The position numbers and the translations under genes were made by a program. A stretch of 64,000 bases of DNA from Massilia sp. Root351 (GTDB lineage: Bacteria; Pseudomonadota; Gammaproteobacteria; Burkholderiales; Burkholderiaceae_D), in NCBI RefSeq assembly GCF_001425045.1, contig NZ_LMDJ01000032.1, positions 1,126 to 65,125 of the forward strand, read 5' to 3'. The notes beneath the pieces are model-generated. The model was not told the DNA's origin, made no database searches, and worked only from the letters and a program-made list of their open reading frames with translations. Shown piece by piece: positions 7,165-16,210 of this stretch (position 1 is its first letter; each line of letters starts with the position of its first letter).

Positions 7165-9012
7165 TTACTTCTTCGCGGCTTCGGCGGCGGCCAGCTGGCG
7201 GTTCTGCTCGTCGAGCCAGGTCTTGAGCGGGGCGAAGTAGTCGATCAGCGCGGAGCCGTCGATGCGCTCTTCGCCGGACACGGCTTTCAGCGCTTCAGGC
7301 CATGGCTTGCTCGCGCCCATGGCCAGCATCTGCTGCAGCTTGGCGCCGGCTTTCTCGTTGCCGTACACCGAGCAGCGGTGCAGCGGGCCGGTATAGCCGG
7401 CTTCGCGGCACAGCGCGCGGTGGAACTGGAACTGCAGCATGTGAGCCAGGAAGTAGCGCGCGTACGGCACGTCGGCCGCCACGTGGTACTTGGCGCCGGC
7501 GTCGAAGCCGTCGGCCGCCAGCGGCGCCGGACGGCTCACGCCCATGTACTGCTCGCGCAGCTGCCACCAGGTCTTGTCGAAGTCGGCCGGCTTGGTCTTG
7601 CCGGCGTACACGTCCCAGCGCCACTTGTCGACCGAATAGGCGAACGGCAGGAAGGCCACCTTGGCCAGCGCGCGCTGCAGCAGTTCGCCGATGTCGGCGT
7701 CCGCTTCCGGCTCCTGGTTCATCAGGCCGATCTTCTTCAGGTAGTCCGGCGTGATCGACAGCGCCACGGTGTCGCCGATGGCTTCGTGGAAGCCGTCGTT
7801 GGCGCCGCCCTGGAACAGGAAGGACTGCTTGTTGTAGGCCAGGTCGTAGTAGATGTGGCCCAGCTCGTGGTGGATCACCTTGAACTCTTCGTCCGTCGGG
7901 CGGATGCACATCTTGATGCGCACGTCTTCCTTGCCGTCCATGGTCCAGGCGGACGCGTGGCACACCACTTCGCGGTCGCGCGGCTTGGTCAGCAGGGAGC
8001 GCTGCCAGAACGACTCGGGCAGCTTCTGCATGCCGAGCGAGGTGTAAAAGCGCTCGGCGTACTGCGTCATCTGCTTGGCGTCGGTCTTGCGCTCTTCCAG
8101 CACCTTGGTCAGATCAAAACTGCTGGCGTTGCTGGCCGGTTTCAGCAGCGGGTAGATGTTCTCCCAGCTCTGGCTCCACATATTGCCGAACAGGTGGGCC
8201 GGGATCGGGCCGCTGGCCGGCACCACGTCCGGACCGTAGGCGGCGCGCAGCTTGTAGCGGGTGTAGGTGTGCAGCGCGTCGTACAGCGGCTTGACCTGCT
8301 GCCACATGCGTTCCATCTCGGCCGAGAACGCTTCGGGTGGCATGTCGTACTGCGAACGCCACAGGGCGCCGGTGTCGGCGAAGCCCATTTCGCGCGCGCC
8401 CTTGTTGGACAGGGCCACATAGTCGACATACATCTGCTTGTACGACGGCGACTGCGCATGCCAGCCGAGCCAGGTTTCCTTCAGCTTGGCCGGATCGCGG
8501 CTGGTGGCCAGCGTTTTTTCCAGTTCGCCCAGCGGCAGGCATTCCTGGCCGCCGGTGGGGCAGTACTTGGCCTTGCCGTAGGCGCCGTTTAGCGCGGCGT
8601 TCTTGGCGGCGTAGGCTTCGCGCTCCTTCGGGTCGGACAGCATCAGCGTCAGCTGCAGCAGCTTGAGCTTGCGCGCGTAGTCTTCCTTGAGCTTGAGGCC
8701 GTTGTAGCGGCGCGCGCCCAGGGCGGCTTCGCCGGAGGCGCTCAGCTGGCGCTCGCCGAAATAGGTGGCCAGCGCTTCGGTGTCGTCGGTGATGAAATTC
8801 TGCGCCACCCATTGTGCGCGGGCGCTGTCCAGGTTCAGTTTTTCCAGCTTGCTTTCAGTGTCGTTCAGGAAGCGTTCGGCTTCGGCGACGGTAGGCTTGC
8901 CCGGCGCGCTTTTGGCAGGCGCCTTGGCTCCCTCTGCGTGGGCGGGCTGGAACGCGCAAGCGGCCAGCATCGCGGCGGCGGGGATGGCTTTCATATACAG
9001 CGGTTGTGACAC
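7165..9012 (-). CDS. M2-family peptidyl-dipeptidase (ACE-like zinc metallopeptidase)
   Basis: A 615-residue exported peptidase. I choose the GTG at 9012 because AAGGAG lies about seven bases upstream; a longer frame to 9078 has no such support, and an internal ATG at 8994 is an alternative. A signal-like segment ends near AHAEG; an LAAC motif inside it leaves a lipoprotein possible. The zinc site is HELGH (382-386) with the third ligand E410 in GFHEAIGD, the classical M2 pattern. M2 enzymes release C-terminal dipeptides. The gene follows the Fur-regulated operon after 28 bases on the same strand, so read-through is possible, but no functional link to iron is evident. Confidence 0.88.
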   Translation of the reverse strand: MSQPLYMKAIPAAAMLAACAFQPAHAEGAKAPAKSAPGKPTVAEAERFLNDTESKLEKLNLDSARAQWVAQNFITDDTEALATYFGERQLSASGEAALGARRYNGLKLKEDYARKLKLLQLTLMLSDPKEREAYAAKNAALNGAYGKAKYCPTGGQECLPLGELEKTLATSRDPAKLKETWLGWHAQSPSYKQMYVDYVALSNKGAREMGFADTGALWRSQYDMPPEAFSAEMERMWQQVKPLYDALHTYTRYKLRAAYGPDVVPASGPIPAHLFGNMWSQSWENIYPLLKPASNASSFDLTKVLEERKTDAKQMTQYAERFYTSLGMQKLPESFWQRSLLTKPRDREVVCHASAWTMDGKEDVRIKMCIRPTDEEFKVIHHELGHIYYDLAYNKQSFLFQGGANDGFHEAIGDTVALSITPDYLKKIGLMNQEPEADADIGELLQRALAKVAFLPFAYSVDKWRWDVYAGKTKPADFDKTWWQLREQYMGVSRPAPLAADGFDAGAKYHVAADVPYARYFLAHMLQFQFHRALCREAGYTGPLHRCSVYGNEKAGAKLQQMLAMGASKPWPEALKAVSGEERIDGSALIDYFAPLKTWLDEQNRQLAAAEAAKK

Positions 9013-9040
9013 TGCAGTCTCCTTCGGGTTGGTGAGTTGG

Positions 9041-9394
9041 CTAATATACACCGGCCAGAAGGTAGGCGACAGATCCACAGGCGTAGGCCGCCACGCCGAG
9101 CAGGACGGCCAGGCGCAGGGCGTAGGACAGCAGCAGCACCAGCAGCAGGCAGGCGCCGGTCAGTGCGCCCAGCCACATCAGGAAGCCGTGCGCGCCGCCC
9201 AGCGCGTGCGCCGACGCGGCCAGGGCCAGCGCCAGCGCGGCCGCGCCGCCCAGCTGCCAACGCCGGCGCAGCGCGGGAGGCGGTTCGGCGCCGCGTCCGC
9301 GCAGCTCGGCGTAGTGGCGGTCCATCGCCATGCTCAGTGCGAACATGCCGCCGTAGCTGAGCGTGAACAGCGCGAACAGGTAGAGGGTGGTCAT
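9041..9394 (-). CDS. DUF3325-type small membrane protein of an iron-uptake operon
   Basis: A 117-residue hydrophobic protein with about four membrane segments (starting TTLYLFALFTLSYGGMFAL; later MWLGALTGACLLLVLLLSYALRLAVLLGV). It matches small DUF3325 proteins that accompany PepSY proteins in siderophore-receptor operons. Its ATG overlaps the TGA of the PepSY gene by four bases (ATGA at 9394-9391), which indicates translational coupling and excludes the longer upstream frame. Function is unknown; a role in inner-membrane iron handling is inferred from context. Confidence 0.75.
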   Translation of the reverse strand: MTTLYLFALFTLSYGGMFALSMAMDRHYAELRGRGAEPPPALRRRWQLGGAAALALALAASAHALGGAHGFLMWLGALTGACLLLVLLLSYALRLAVLLGVAAYACGSVAYLLAGVY

Positions 9395-11112
9395 GTCGGC
9401 TCCGGGATTGGCGCCGCCTCGCGCGCACCGGCGGTGTGCGTCGAGCCAGCGGCGGCCGGCGTTGCTGTTGCCGGTGCTGCTGCCTCGGCCGCCAATGGCG
9501 CCGGGGCCAGGGCGGCGGCGCGGGCAGGGCTGCCGCCGCCGGCCTTGGCTGCCGGCACCGCCTTGTCGGCGCTGCGGCCCAGGCGGTGGGCCGCGCAGGC
9601 CAGCAGCAGGCCGAGGGCAAACACGGTCAGGTCGAATCCCGCCACGGCAACCGGGCCGCGGCTTTGCAGCATGGTCACGCCCAGGTGCGAGCTGGTGGTG
9701 AACACGTTCAGCACCGGGATGCCCATCAGCAGCAGCGCGCCGGCGCCCAGCTGCAGGCGCCACATCAGGCGGTCCGGCCGGATCTGGGCCAGCACCATGG
9801 CCGCGCCCCACGCCGCGAAGAACCACGCGATCTCGGTTTCCGGGCGCTTCTCCAGGCCCACCGGCACCAGCCGGTTAGCCCAGAAGTAGACGCCGTAGGC
9901 GATCGGCAGGCCGGCGATGGCGCCCAGGTTGAGCGCCTCCACCAGCCGCGTGCCGAAGCCCACCTTGCCGCCTGCCTTGAGCGTCTTGGCTTGCCGCTGG
10001 CGGCTCTTGACGGCCCACAGCAGCGCCCCGGTGGCCACCATGGCGCATCCCGCCAGGCCGGAGATAAAGAAGAAGGCGCGCAGCAGCGGTCCGGCAAAGC
10101 GCGCAATGTGCAGGCCGTACATCACGCCGTGCGTGGCGGCCGCGCCGCTCGGGTCGTCGCCGGCCTGCGCCAGCAGCGCGCCGCTGGCGCCGTCGAACTG
10201 CATCGCCGGCTGCTTGCTTGACAGCTCGCGTCCCGCCGCGCGCGTTACCGAGATGCGGGCGTTGGCGTCGTTCGGGCTGGTCACGCTGATGCCGCCCGCC
10301 GCGCGTCCGCCCCAGTGGCTCTCGGCCTGCTCGACGATGGGACGGATGGCCGCCAGCGGCGCTTGCACGCCGGCCGGCTTGACCGGCTTGCCCGCGCTCG
10401 GGAACACTTCGGCGGTCATGGCCTCGCGGTCGCCCTTGTATGCGGCTTGCGTGGCGGCCGGCATGTACAGGAACATCAGCGTCACCAGGCCGGTGTAGGT
10501 GATCATCAGGTGATAGGGCAGGGCCAGCACGGCGGTGGCGTTGTGCGCGTCGAGCCAGGAGCGCTGCCCCTTGTTGCCCCGGAAGGTGAAGAAGTCCTTG
10601 AAGATGCGCTTGTGCGTGATGACGCCGCTGAGTATCGACACCAGCATGAACATGGCGCAGAAGCCGACGATCCAGCGCGCCCAGATGGCGGGCATGTAGT
10701 GCAGGTCGAAATGCAGGCGGTAGATGAATTCGCCGCCGCGCGTCTCGCGCGGGTCCTTCAGCTCCATGCCGCTGGCCGGATCGATCAGCGCCGATTTCAG
10801 GCGCCGCTTGCTGCTGTCCGGATCGGTGTAGGCGATGCGCACGGCAGGGGTGCGGTCGGTGGGCAGGGTGATGAACCAGCGCTTGGCCTCGGGCGCCCGT
10901 TCCTGCAGCGCGCGCACCGCCACCTCGGCGGCGGTGGCCGCCGCCACGCCGCGTACCTGGACCGCGTGCAGCTCGGGCTTCATCCACAGGCTGATCTCGT
11001 CGCGGAAGTAACTGGCGGTGCCGGCGGTGAAGACCAGGAATAGTATCCAGCACACCAGCAGGCCGGACCAGGTGTGCAGCCATGCCATCGATTGGCGGAA
11101 GCTTTCTTTCAT
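9391..11112 (-). CDS. PepSY-associated transmembrane protein (PiuB-like, iron uptake)
   Basis: A 573-residue inner-membrane protein beginning MKESFRQSMAWLHTWSGLLVCW, the standard opening of PepSY_TM proteins. A periplasmic PepSY-containing loop is followed by further membrane helices and a Pro/Ala-rich cytosolic tail. I start at 11112 because GAGG lies seven bases upstream; the frame extends to 11214 but overlaps the DUF3649 gene. Relatives occur with TonB siderophore receptors and are thought to reduce or import iron from siderophores. It lies 8 bases after DUF3649 and overlaps DUF3325, in one Fur-controlled operon. Confidence 0.85.
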   Translation of the reverse strand: MKESFRQSMAWLHTWSGLLVCWILFLVFTAGTASYFRDEISLWMKPELHAVQVRGVAAATAAEVAVRALQERAPEAKRWFITLPTDRTPAVRIAYTDPDSSKRRLKSALIDPASGMELKDPRETRGGEFIYRLHFDLHYMPAIWARWIVGFCAMFMLVSILSGVITHKRIFKDFFTFRGNKGQRSWLDAHNATAVLALPYHLMITYTGLVTLMFLYMPAATQAAYKGDREAMTAEVFPSAGKPVKPAGVQAPLAAIRPIVEQAESHWGGRAAGGISVTSPNDANARISVTRAAGRELSSKQPAMQFDGASGALLAQAGDDPSGAAATHGVMYGLHIARFAGPLLRAFFFISGLAGCAMVATGALLWAVKSRQRQAKTLKAGGKVGFGTRLVEALNLGAIAGLPIAYGVYFWANRLVPVGLEKRPETEIAWFFAAWGAAMVLAQIRPDRLMWRLQLGAGALLLMGIPVLNVFTTSSHLGVTMLQSRGPVAVAGFDLTVFALGLLLACAAHRLGRSADKAVPAAKAGGGSPARAAALAPAPLAAEAAAPATATPAAAGSTHTAGAREAAPIPEPT

Positions 11113-11120
11113 CGGGAACC

Positions 11121-11429
11121 TCAGCAGAGGAAGTTGGCAGCGCCGGCCAGCACGGCTGCCGGCAGCAGCAGGCCCAGCCAGGCGCGCGCAGCGCTGCGGG
11201 CGGCGAATGCCCACAGCACGGCGCAGGCGTAAACGGTAAATGAGAACAGCGTGGCGGCCATGACGGCGTCGGCGCGGCTCAGTCCGGACAGCGGCGGCAG
11301 CGGCAGCAGCAGCGCCAGAAACGCGGCCGCCGCAGCCGCCAGCAGGTAGCCGCCGATGATGGCGGCCACGGCGCGCGCGCCGACGCCGAGCCGGTAGGCC
11401 AGCGGCGCGGAGAGAGTAGGCACGCGCAT
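11121..11429 (-). CDS. DUF3649-type small membrane protein of an iron-uptake operon
   Basis: A 102-residue protein with three predicted membrane helices (for example VAAIIGGYLLAAAAAAFLALL). It resembles DUF3649 proteins (also described as iron-uptake proteins) found between siderophore receptors and PepSY proteins. Its start lies four bases after the receptor stop, so it is co-transcribed. Biochemical function is unknown. Confidence 0.7.
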   Translation of the reverse strand: MRVPTLSAPLAYRLGVGARAVAAIIGGYLLAAAAAAFLALLLPLPPLSGLSRADAVMAATLFSFTVYACAVLWAFAARSAARAWLGLLLPAAVLAGAANFLC

Positions 11430-11433
11430 GGGC

Positions 11434-13608
11434 TTACCAGGCGTAGCGGGCCGTCAGCGCTGCGCTGCGGCGCTGGCCGTAGAAGCAGTCGCCGCGCGCC
11501 AGGCAGGTCGAGATCTGCACCTTGTCGGCCAGGTTGGTGAGGTTGAAGGCGAAGCGCCACGGTCCGCTGCTGTAGGACAGCATGGCGTCGAGCAGCGTGA
11601 TGCCGGGCGTTTCCAGCGCGTCCAGGCCGTCCCACGAGGAGGACAGGTAGCGCACGCCGGCACCGGCGCTGAAGCCGGTCTTGCCGGCCACGGCGAAGCG
11701 GTGCGTCAGCCAGGCCGACGCGTTGTGCTCGGGGACGCCGCTCAGGCGCTTGCCGTTGTCGGCGCCGTTGCTGCGCGCCACCTTGGCGTCGGTGTAGGCG
11801 TAGCCGGCGGTCCAGCTCCAATCGCGTCCCAGGCTGCCGCCGCTTTCCAGTTCCAGGCCCTGCACCTGCACTTCACCGATCTGGATGCTGTTCAGCGGGT
11901 TGGCCGGGTCGGTGGTTTTGCGGTTGGTGTCGCGCAGGTCGTATACGGCCAGGGTGGTGTTGAAGTCGCCGCCCTGCGGCTGCCACTTCACGCCGGCTTC
12001 CCATTGCTTGCCGCGCTGCGGCGCGAAGGCCTTGCCGTTCAGGTCCACGCCGCCCAGCGGCAGGAAGGACTCGGAATAGCTGACGTACGGCGCCCAGCCC
12101 TGTTCCGACAGATACAGCAGGCCGAAGCGCTTGGTGGTGGCCTGGTCGTCGGTGCGGCTGGCGGCGCGGCCTTCGATGTCATTCTCGGCGGCGTCGCGGC
12201 GCAGGCCGGCCAGCGCGCTCCAGTTGGGCGTGAACTTGATCTGGTCCTGCAGGTACAGGCCCTTCTGGTGCAGCTTGGTGGTGGGCAAGTGGGCCAGCGC
12301 AGCGGGCGCCTTGTAGTTGCCGTACACCGGCGCGTACACGTCCAGCGGGGCGGCGCTGCCGGTGCCGCGCGCCTGGCGCGTTTCCACGCGCTGCAGGTCG
12401 AAGCCGGCCAGCACGGTGTGTTCGATGGCGCCGGTGGCGAACTTCGCTTCCAGCTGGGTGTCGGCCAGCAGCGTGTCCAGTTCATTGAACTGCTGGATCA
12501 GGTCGCGGTTGATGGTGCGCTGGTCGGCGTTGAACACCGGGCGCGCCGGGCGGCCGGTGGCGGGTACGGCGGTGAAGCTGGTGTAGGCGCTGCGGTAGTC
12601 CACTTCGCTGTTCGATTTGCGCACCGTCTGGCGCAGCTTGATGCCGTTCCGGAAGCGGTGGCTGAGGATGTAGCCCAGGTTGGTCTGCTCGGTGTTGTAG
12701 GCGTCCCAGCCCGGTTCGCCGGTAAAGGTGCCGGTGTCGATCTGGCCGAATTTCGATGGCAGCAAGGTGCCTTGCCATGGGAAAAAGCCTATCATCGAGC
12801 CGCTCTTGTCTTCCTGGCGCAGCGCCATCAGCGTCAGCTCGGTGTCGCCGTTGGGCGACCAGGTGAGCGAAGGCGCGAACACGCGGCGGTCGTCGGCCAC
12901 ATGGTTGACCTGGGTGTCGCTGTCGCGCGCAATGGCCACCACGCGCGCCATCCACTGGCCCTTGTCGTCCAGCACCTGGTTGATGTCGGCCGAGATCTGC
13001 TTGCGGCTGTTGCTGCCCACCTGCACTTGCACTTCGCGCTGGTTGCTGGACAGCGGGCGCTTGGACACCAGGTTGACCACGCCGCCGATACCGCCCTGGC
13101 CGTACAGCACGGACGACGGCCCGCGCAGCACTTCCACGCGCTCCAGCGTGTACGGGTCGGGGCGGGTGGTGTTGTAGGAGCCGAAGTTCATCTGCACGCC
13201 GTCCTGCAGCAGGGCGGGGTTGCCGCCGCGCGAGCTGATCGAGTCCACCCTGCTGTCGAAATAGGTGGAGACCAGGCCGGCGCTGTAGTTCACGGTCTGG
13301 CGCAGCGTTTGCGCGCCTTGCTCTTCGAAGCGCTCGCGCAGCACCACGGAGATGGACTGCGGGGTTTCGATCAGCGGGGTGTCGGTCTTGGTGCCCACGC
13401 CGGCGCGCCGGGCGGCGTAGGTGTCGTCTTCCTTCTTGCCGTCGACGGTGACGACCGCCATCACGGCGGGGGCGGCAGCGGCGGCGCCTTCGGCATCGCC
13501 GGCCGGAGCGGCGTGGGCGATGGGTGCTGCGCCGCCGAGGGCGGCCAGCATCAGGGCCGAGCGCACGGCGGCGCTCAGCGGCGAGAGGGGAAAACGTGGG
13601 TGCGGCAT
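11434..13608 (-). CDS. TonB-dependent siderophore receptor
   Basis: A 724-residue outer-membrane receptor. The signal peptide ends near residue 33 (AHA). The plug begins with TDTPLIETPQSISVV and has DGVQMNFGSYNTTRPDPY, VEVLRGPSSVLYGQG and GGVVNLVSKRP, all characteristic of the ferric-siderophore receptor subfamily. The C-terminus (LTARYAW) ends in an aromatic residue as barrel proteins do. A nearly ideal Fur box lies 56 bases upstream of the ATG. It is the first gene of an operon with DUF3649, PepSY and DUF3325. Ligand class (hydroxamate or catecholate) cannot be read from the sequence. AAGGAT serves as the Shine-Dalgarno. Confidence 0.92.
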   Translation of the reverse strand: MPHPRFPLSPLSAAVRSALMLAALGGAAPIAHAAPAGDAEGAAAAAPAVMAVVTVDGKKEDDTYAARRAGVGTKTDTPLIETPQSISVVLRERFEEQGAQTLRQTVNYSAGLVSTYFDSRVDSISSRGGNPALLQDGVQMNFGSYNTTRPDPYTLERVEVLRGPSSVLYGQGGIGGVVNLVSKRPLSSNQREVQVQVGSNSRKQISADINQVLDDKGQWMARVVAIARDSDTQVNHVADDRRVFAPSLTWSPNGDTELTLMALRQEDKSGSMIGFFPWQGTLLPSKFGQIDTGTFTGEPGWDAYNTEQTNLGYILSHRFRNGIKLRQTVRKSNSEVDYRSAYTSFTAVPATGRPARPVFNADQRTINRDLIQQFNELDTLLADTQLEAKFATGAIEHTVLAGFDLQRVETRQARGTGSAAPLDVYAPVYGNYKAPAALAHLPTTKLHQKGLYLQDQIKFTPNWSALAGLRRDAAENDIEGRAASRTDDQATTKRFGLLYLSEQGWAPYVSYSESFLPLGGVDLNGKAFAPQRGKQWEAGVKWQPQGGDFNTTLAVYDLRDTNRKTTDPANPLNSIQIGEVQVQGLELESGGSLGRDWSWTAGYAYTDAKVARSNGADNGKRLSGVPEHNASAWLTHRFAVAGKTGFSAGAGVRYLSSSWDGLDALETPGITLLDAMLSYSSGPWRFAFNLTNLADKVQISTCLARGDCFYGQRRSAALTARYAW

Positions 13609-13663
13609 CGGGCCATCCTTGAAGGTGAATGGCTGGCGACGCGCTGCGTTGGCTGGCTGGTTA

Positions 13664-13682
13664 AATGAGAATGATTCTCATT
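13664..13682. promoter_or_regulatory. Fur box upstream of the siderophore-receptor operon
   Basis: AATGAGAATGATTCTCATT is a 19-bp dyad with perfect 9-bp arms around one central base and matches the Fur consensus closely. It is 56 bases from the receptor start codon, and the surrounding sequence is AT-rich as expected for a promoter. This predicts repression under iron sufficiency. Confidence 0.9.
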
Positions 13683-13738
13683 ATATCACAGGCGAGCCCG
13701 GGAAGCCAGCCTCACGGATGGCGGCAACTATGGGGCAA

Positions 13739-14143
13739 CTACAGGTGGCGTGTTTCGGCCGGCGGGTTCTGCCAATTGTCGTGGCGACCATCGGCGTAGT
13801 GCACCGGCGCGGCGATCAGTTCTTCCGGCGTCACGTCGTCCAGGCAGGCGACCTGCACACCCACGTAGTGGCCGCCGATCTCTTCGACATAGCCGCGCCC
13901 GAAGGGGTGCACGCCGCAGGTGCGGCAGAACAGGTGGTGGCCGCTCATGGTGTTGAATTGATAGTCGCTGAGCGCGTCTTCGCCGGCCAGCAGCCGGAAC
14001 TCGTCCGGCTTGAGGATGACGCCCCAGTTACGGACCTTGGTGCAGATCGAGCAGTTGCACTTGCCGGTGCCGGCGCTCAGGTCGATATCGGCTTCAAAAC
14101 GCACGGCGCCGCAGTGGCAGCTGCCGGTATAGGTTTTTTTCAT
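13739..14143 (-). CDS. GFA/CENP-V-family zinc protein
   Basis: A 134-residue cytosolic protein with the cysteine pattern of the GFA (glutathione-dependent formaldehyde-activating enzyme-like) fold: SCHCGAVRFE (C9, C11), CNCSIC (C29, C31, C34) and FCRTCG (C73, C76), which bind two zinc ions. The original GFA activity is disputed and most family members have no assigned reaction. It stands alone, between the Fur-controlled promoter and the antiporter gene. Confidence 0.85.
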   Translation of the reverse strand: MKKTYTGSCHCGAVRFEADIDLSAGTGKCNCSICTKVRNWGVILKPDEFRLLAGEDALSDYQFNTMSGHHLFCRTCGVHPFGRGYVEEIGGHYVGVQVACLDDVTPEELIAAPVHYADGRHDNWQNPPAETRHL

Positions 14144-14242
14144 GAATAGTCTCCTGATGGCCGGGCCAAATCCGGCCTGCGGGAAGTGTAGCGCAGCGCA
14201 GTTGCGCGGGGTGCACGGCAGCTTGCCGGTGGCGCCGCAGGC

Positions 14243-16072
14243 TTAGCCGCCGGTCTGCGCCTGCGGCACGCTGGCGCGCTCTTCCATGTCTGCCGCCAGC
14301 AGCTGGTTCATGCGGTCGCTCGACTCGCGCAGCGCCACGGCGTACTTTTCGTCGTCGCCCCACACCTTGGCCAGCGCGGTAATCATCTCCTCGTCGTGGT
14401 GGCGGAAGCTGGCGCTGGCCTTGGCCGCGTCCTCCGGCTTCACGCCCAGCGCGAGCAAGGCCTTGTGGCCGATGGACAGGCCGCCCTCGAAGGTTTCGCG
14501 CTCCACCACGTGCGCGCCCCGGTCCAGCAGCCGGTAGGCGTGGCGGCGGTCGTAGGCGCGCGCCAGGATGGTGAGGTTGGGGAAGTACTGCTTGGCGATT
14601 TCCACCAGCGCCTCGGCCTGGTCGCGGTCGTCGATCGCCACGATCAGCAGCTTGGCCTGGGCCGCGCCTGCGGCGCGCAGCAGGTCGAGCCGGGTAGCGT
14701 CGCCGTAGTAGACGCGGCGGCCGAAGCGGCGCACCAGTTCCACCTGCTCGGCGCTGGCGTCCAGCGTGGAGATGTTGAACTTGTTCACCATCAGCAGGCG
14801 CGCGGCGATCTGGCCGAAGCGGCCGAAGCCGGCCACGATCACGTCCGGCTCGTGCTCCAGTGCGCCGGCCTCCGGTTCCGGCTTGCTGGAGAAGCCCGGG
14901 CCGGCAATGCGGTCGTACAGGATCAGCGCGAAGGGCGTGAGCGCCATCGAGATGGCCACGGCGGCCACCGTCAGCGCCGAGATGTCGGCCGCGATCACGC
15001 CGGAAGTGGAGGCCAGGCCCAGCAGCACGAAGGCGAACTCGCTGCCCTGGCTGAGCGCCGCGCCGGTTTGCACCGCCGTGCGCGCCGGCATGCCGAAGGC
15101 GCGCATGACGCCGTAGACAACAATGGTTTTCACCGCCATCAGGCCGAACACCATGGCTGCCAGCAGGCCGATTTGCTGCACCGCCAGCGCCAGGTTGACG
15201 CTGGCGCCCACCGACATGAAGAACAGGCCAAGCAGCAGGCCGCGGAACGGTTCGATGTCGCCTTCCAGCTCGCGCCGGAATTCGCTGTCGGCCAGCACCA
15301 CGCCGGCCAGGAAGGCGCCCAGCGCGGCCGACAGGCCGACGGCCTGCATCAGCAGCGACACGCCCACCACCAGCAGCAGCGCGGCGGCGGTGAAGACTTC
15401 GCGCGAGCGGATCTTGGCAATGTAGCGCAGCGCCGGCCGCATCAGGAAGCGCCCGACCACGATCACGATGACCACCGCGCCGATGACGGCGGCGGCGTGC
15501 ACCCAGGCCGGATAGCCTTTCAGCAGGCCGCTTTCGGCGGCGCTGCCCACCCGGTCGTCGGCCAGCAGCGGCAGCGCGGCGATCATGGGGATAGTGGCCA
15601 CGTCCTGGAACAGCAGGATGCCTTGCGCGGCGTCGCCTGTGGGCGTCTTGCGCAGCCCCTTTTCCTCCAGCGACTGCAGCACCACGGCGGTGGAGGAGAG
15701 CGACAGGATGAAGCCCAGCGCCACGGCGGCCTGCCAGTTCATGCCGAAGGCCAGGCCGATGGCGGCCAGCGCCAGGCCGCTGAGCAGTACCTGCAGGCCG
15801 CCCAGGCCGAAGAAGGCGGTGCGCATATGCCACAGCAGGGAAGGCTGCACCTCCAGGCCGATCAGGAACAGCATGATGACCACGCCGAATTCGGCGAAGT
15901 GCATCACTTCGGCGGGATCATGGACGAAGGCCAGCGCGGAGGGGCCGATCAGCAGGCCGGCCACCAGGTAGCCGAGCACCGAGCCAAGGCCGAGCCGCTG
16001 CGCCACCGGCACCGCCAGCACGCCGGCGGTGAGGTAGACCAGTGCCATCAAGAGGAGATTGGAGCCTTCCAT
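14243..16072 (-). CDS. Kef-type monovalent cation:proton antiporter (CPA2) with RCK/TrkA-N domain
   Basis: A 609-residue inner-membrane protein. Residues 1-385 hold about twelve membrane helices of the sodium/hydrogen-exchanger fold (GLGSVLGYLVAGLLIGP, then LFLIGLEVQPS). Residues from about 408 form a cytosolic Rossmann domain with VIVAGFGRFGQ (glycines at 415-420) and YYGDATRLDLL, the TrkA-N nucleotide-binding domain of KefB/KefC. Such proteins export potassium under electrophile stress or pH change. No separate KefF/KefG-type subunit is adjacent. Start supported by AAGGAT. It is transcribed in the same direction as the GH31 gene but separated from it by a hairpin. Confidence 0.88.
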   Translation of the reverse strand: MEGSNLLLMALVYLTAGVLAVPVAQRLGLGSVLGYLVAGLLIGPSALAFVHDPAEVMHFAEFGVVIMLFLIGLEVQPSLLWHMRTAFFGLGGLQVLLSGLALAAIGLAFGMNWQAAVALGFILSLSSTAVVLQSLEEKGLRKTPTGDAAQGILLFQDVATIPMIAALPLLADDRVGSAAESGLLKGYPAWVHAAAVIGAVVIVIVVGRFLMRPALRYIAKIRSREVFTAAALLLVVGVSLLMQAVGLSAALGAFLAGVVLADSEFRRELEGDIEPFRGLLLGLFFMSVGASVNLALAVQQIGLLAAMVFGLMAVKTIVVYGVMRAFGMPARTAVQTGAALSQGSEFAFVLLGLASTSGVIAADISALTVAAVAISMALTPFALILYDRIAGPGFSSKPEPEAGALEHEPDVIVAGFGRFGQIAARLLMVNKFNISTLDASAEQVELVRRFGRRVYYGDATRLDLLRAAGAAQAKLLIVAIDDRDQAEALVEIAKQYFPNLTILARAYDRRHAYRLLDRGAHVVERETFEGGLSIGHKALLALGVKPEDAAKASASFRHHDEEMITALAKVWGDDEKYAVALRESSDRMNQLLAADMEERASVPQAQTGG

Positions 16073-16170
16073 CGCATATCCTTTATTGTGTAAGGACGCA
16101 GTATGCGGTGGCGTGGGCGGTTTGACAATTGCTCATGGGAGGGAAGCAGTTGCCCATCGCGGTGCAATCC

Positions 16171-16205
16171 GGCGGGCTGGCGGGGCGAGTCCCGCGTAGC
16201 CCGCC
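16171..16205. repeat. Dispersed GGCGGGTT-type hairpin, copy 2
   Basis: GGCGGGCT (16171-16178) pairs with AGCCCGCC (16198-16205), with an inner CGGG/CCCG stem. It lies just after the GH31 stop codon and probably ends its transcript before the antiporter gene. The remaining gap to 16072 shows nothing else. Confidence 0.6.
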
Positions 16206-16210
16206 GCAGC

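Noticed and set aside
11428..13668. 746-codon open frame antisense to the siderophore receptor
   Set aside because: Shadow of a conserved receptor gene; it would also read through the Fur box.
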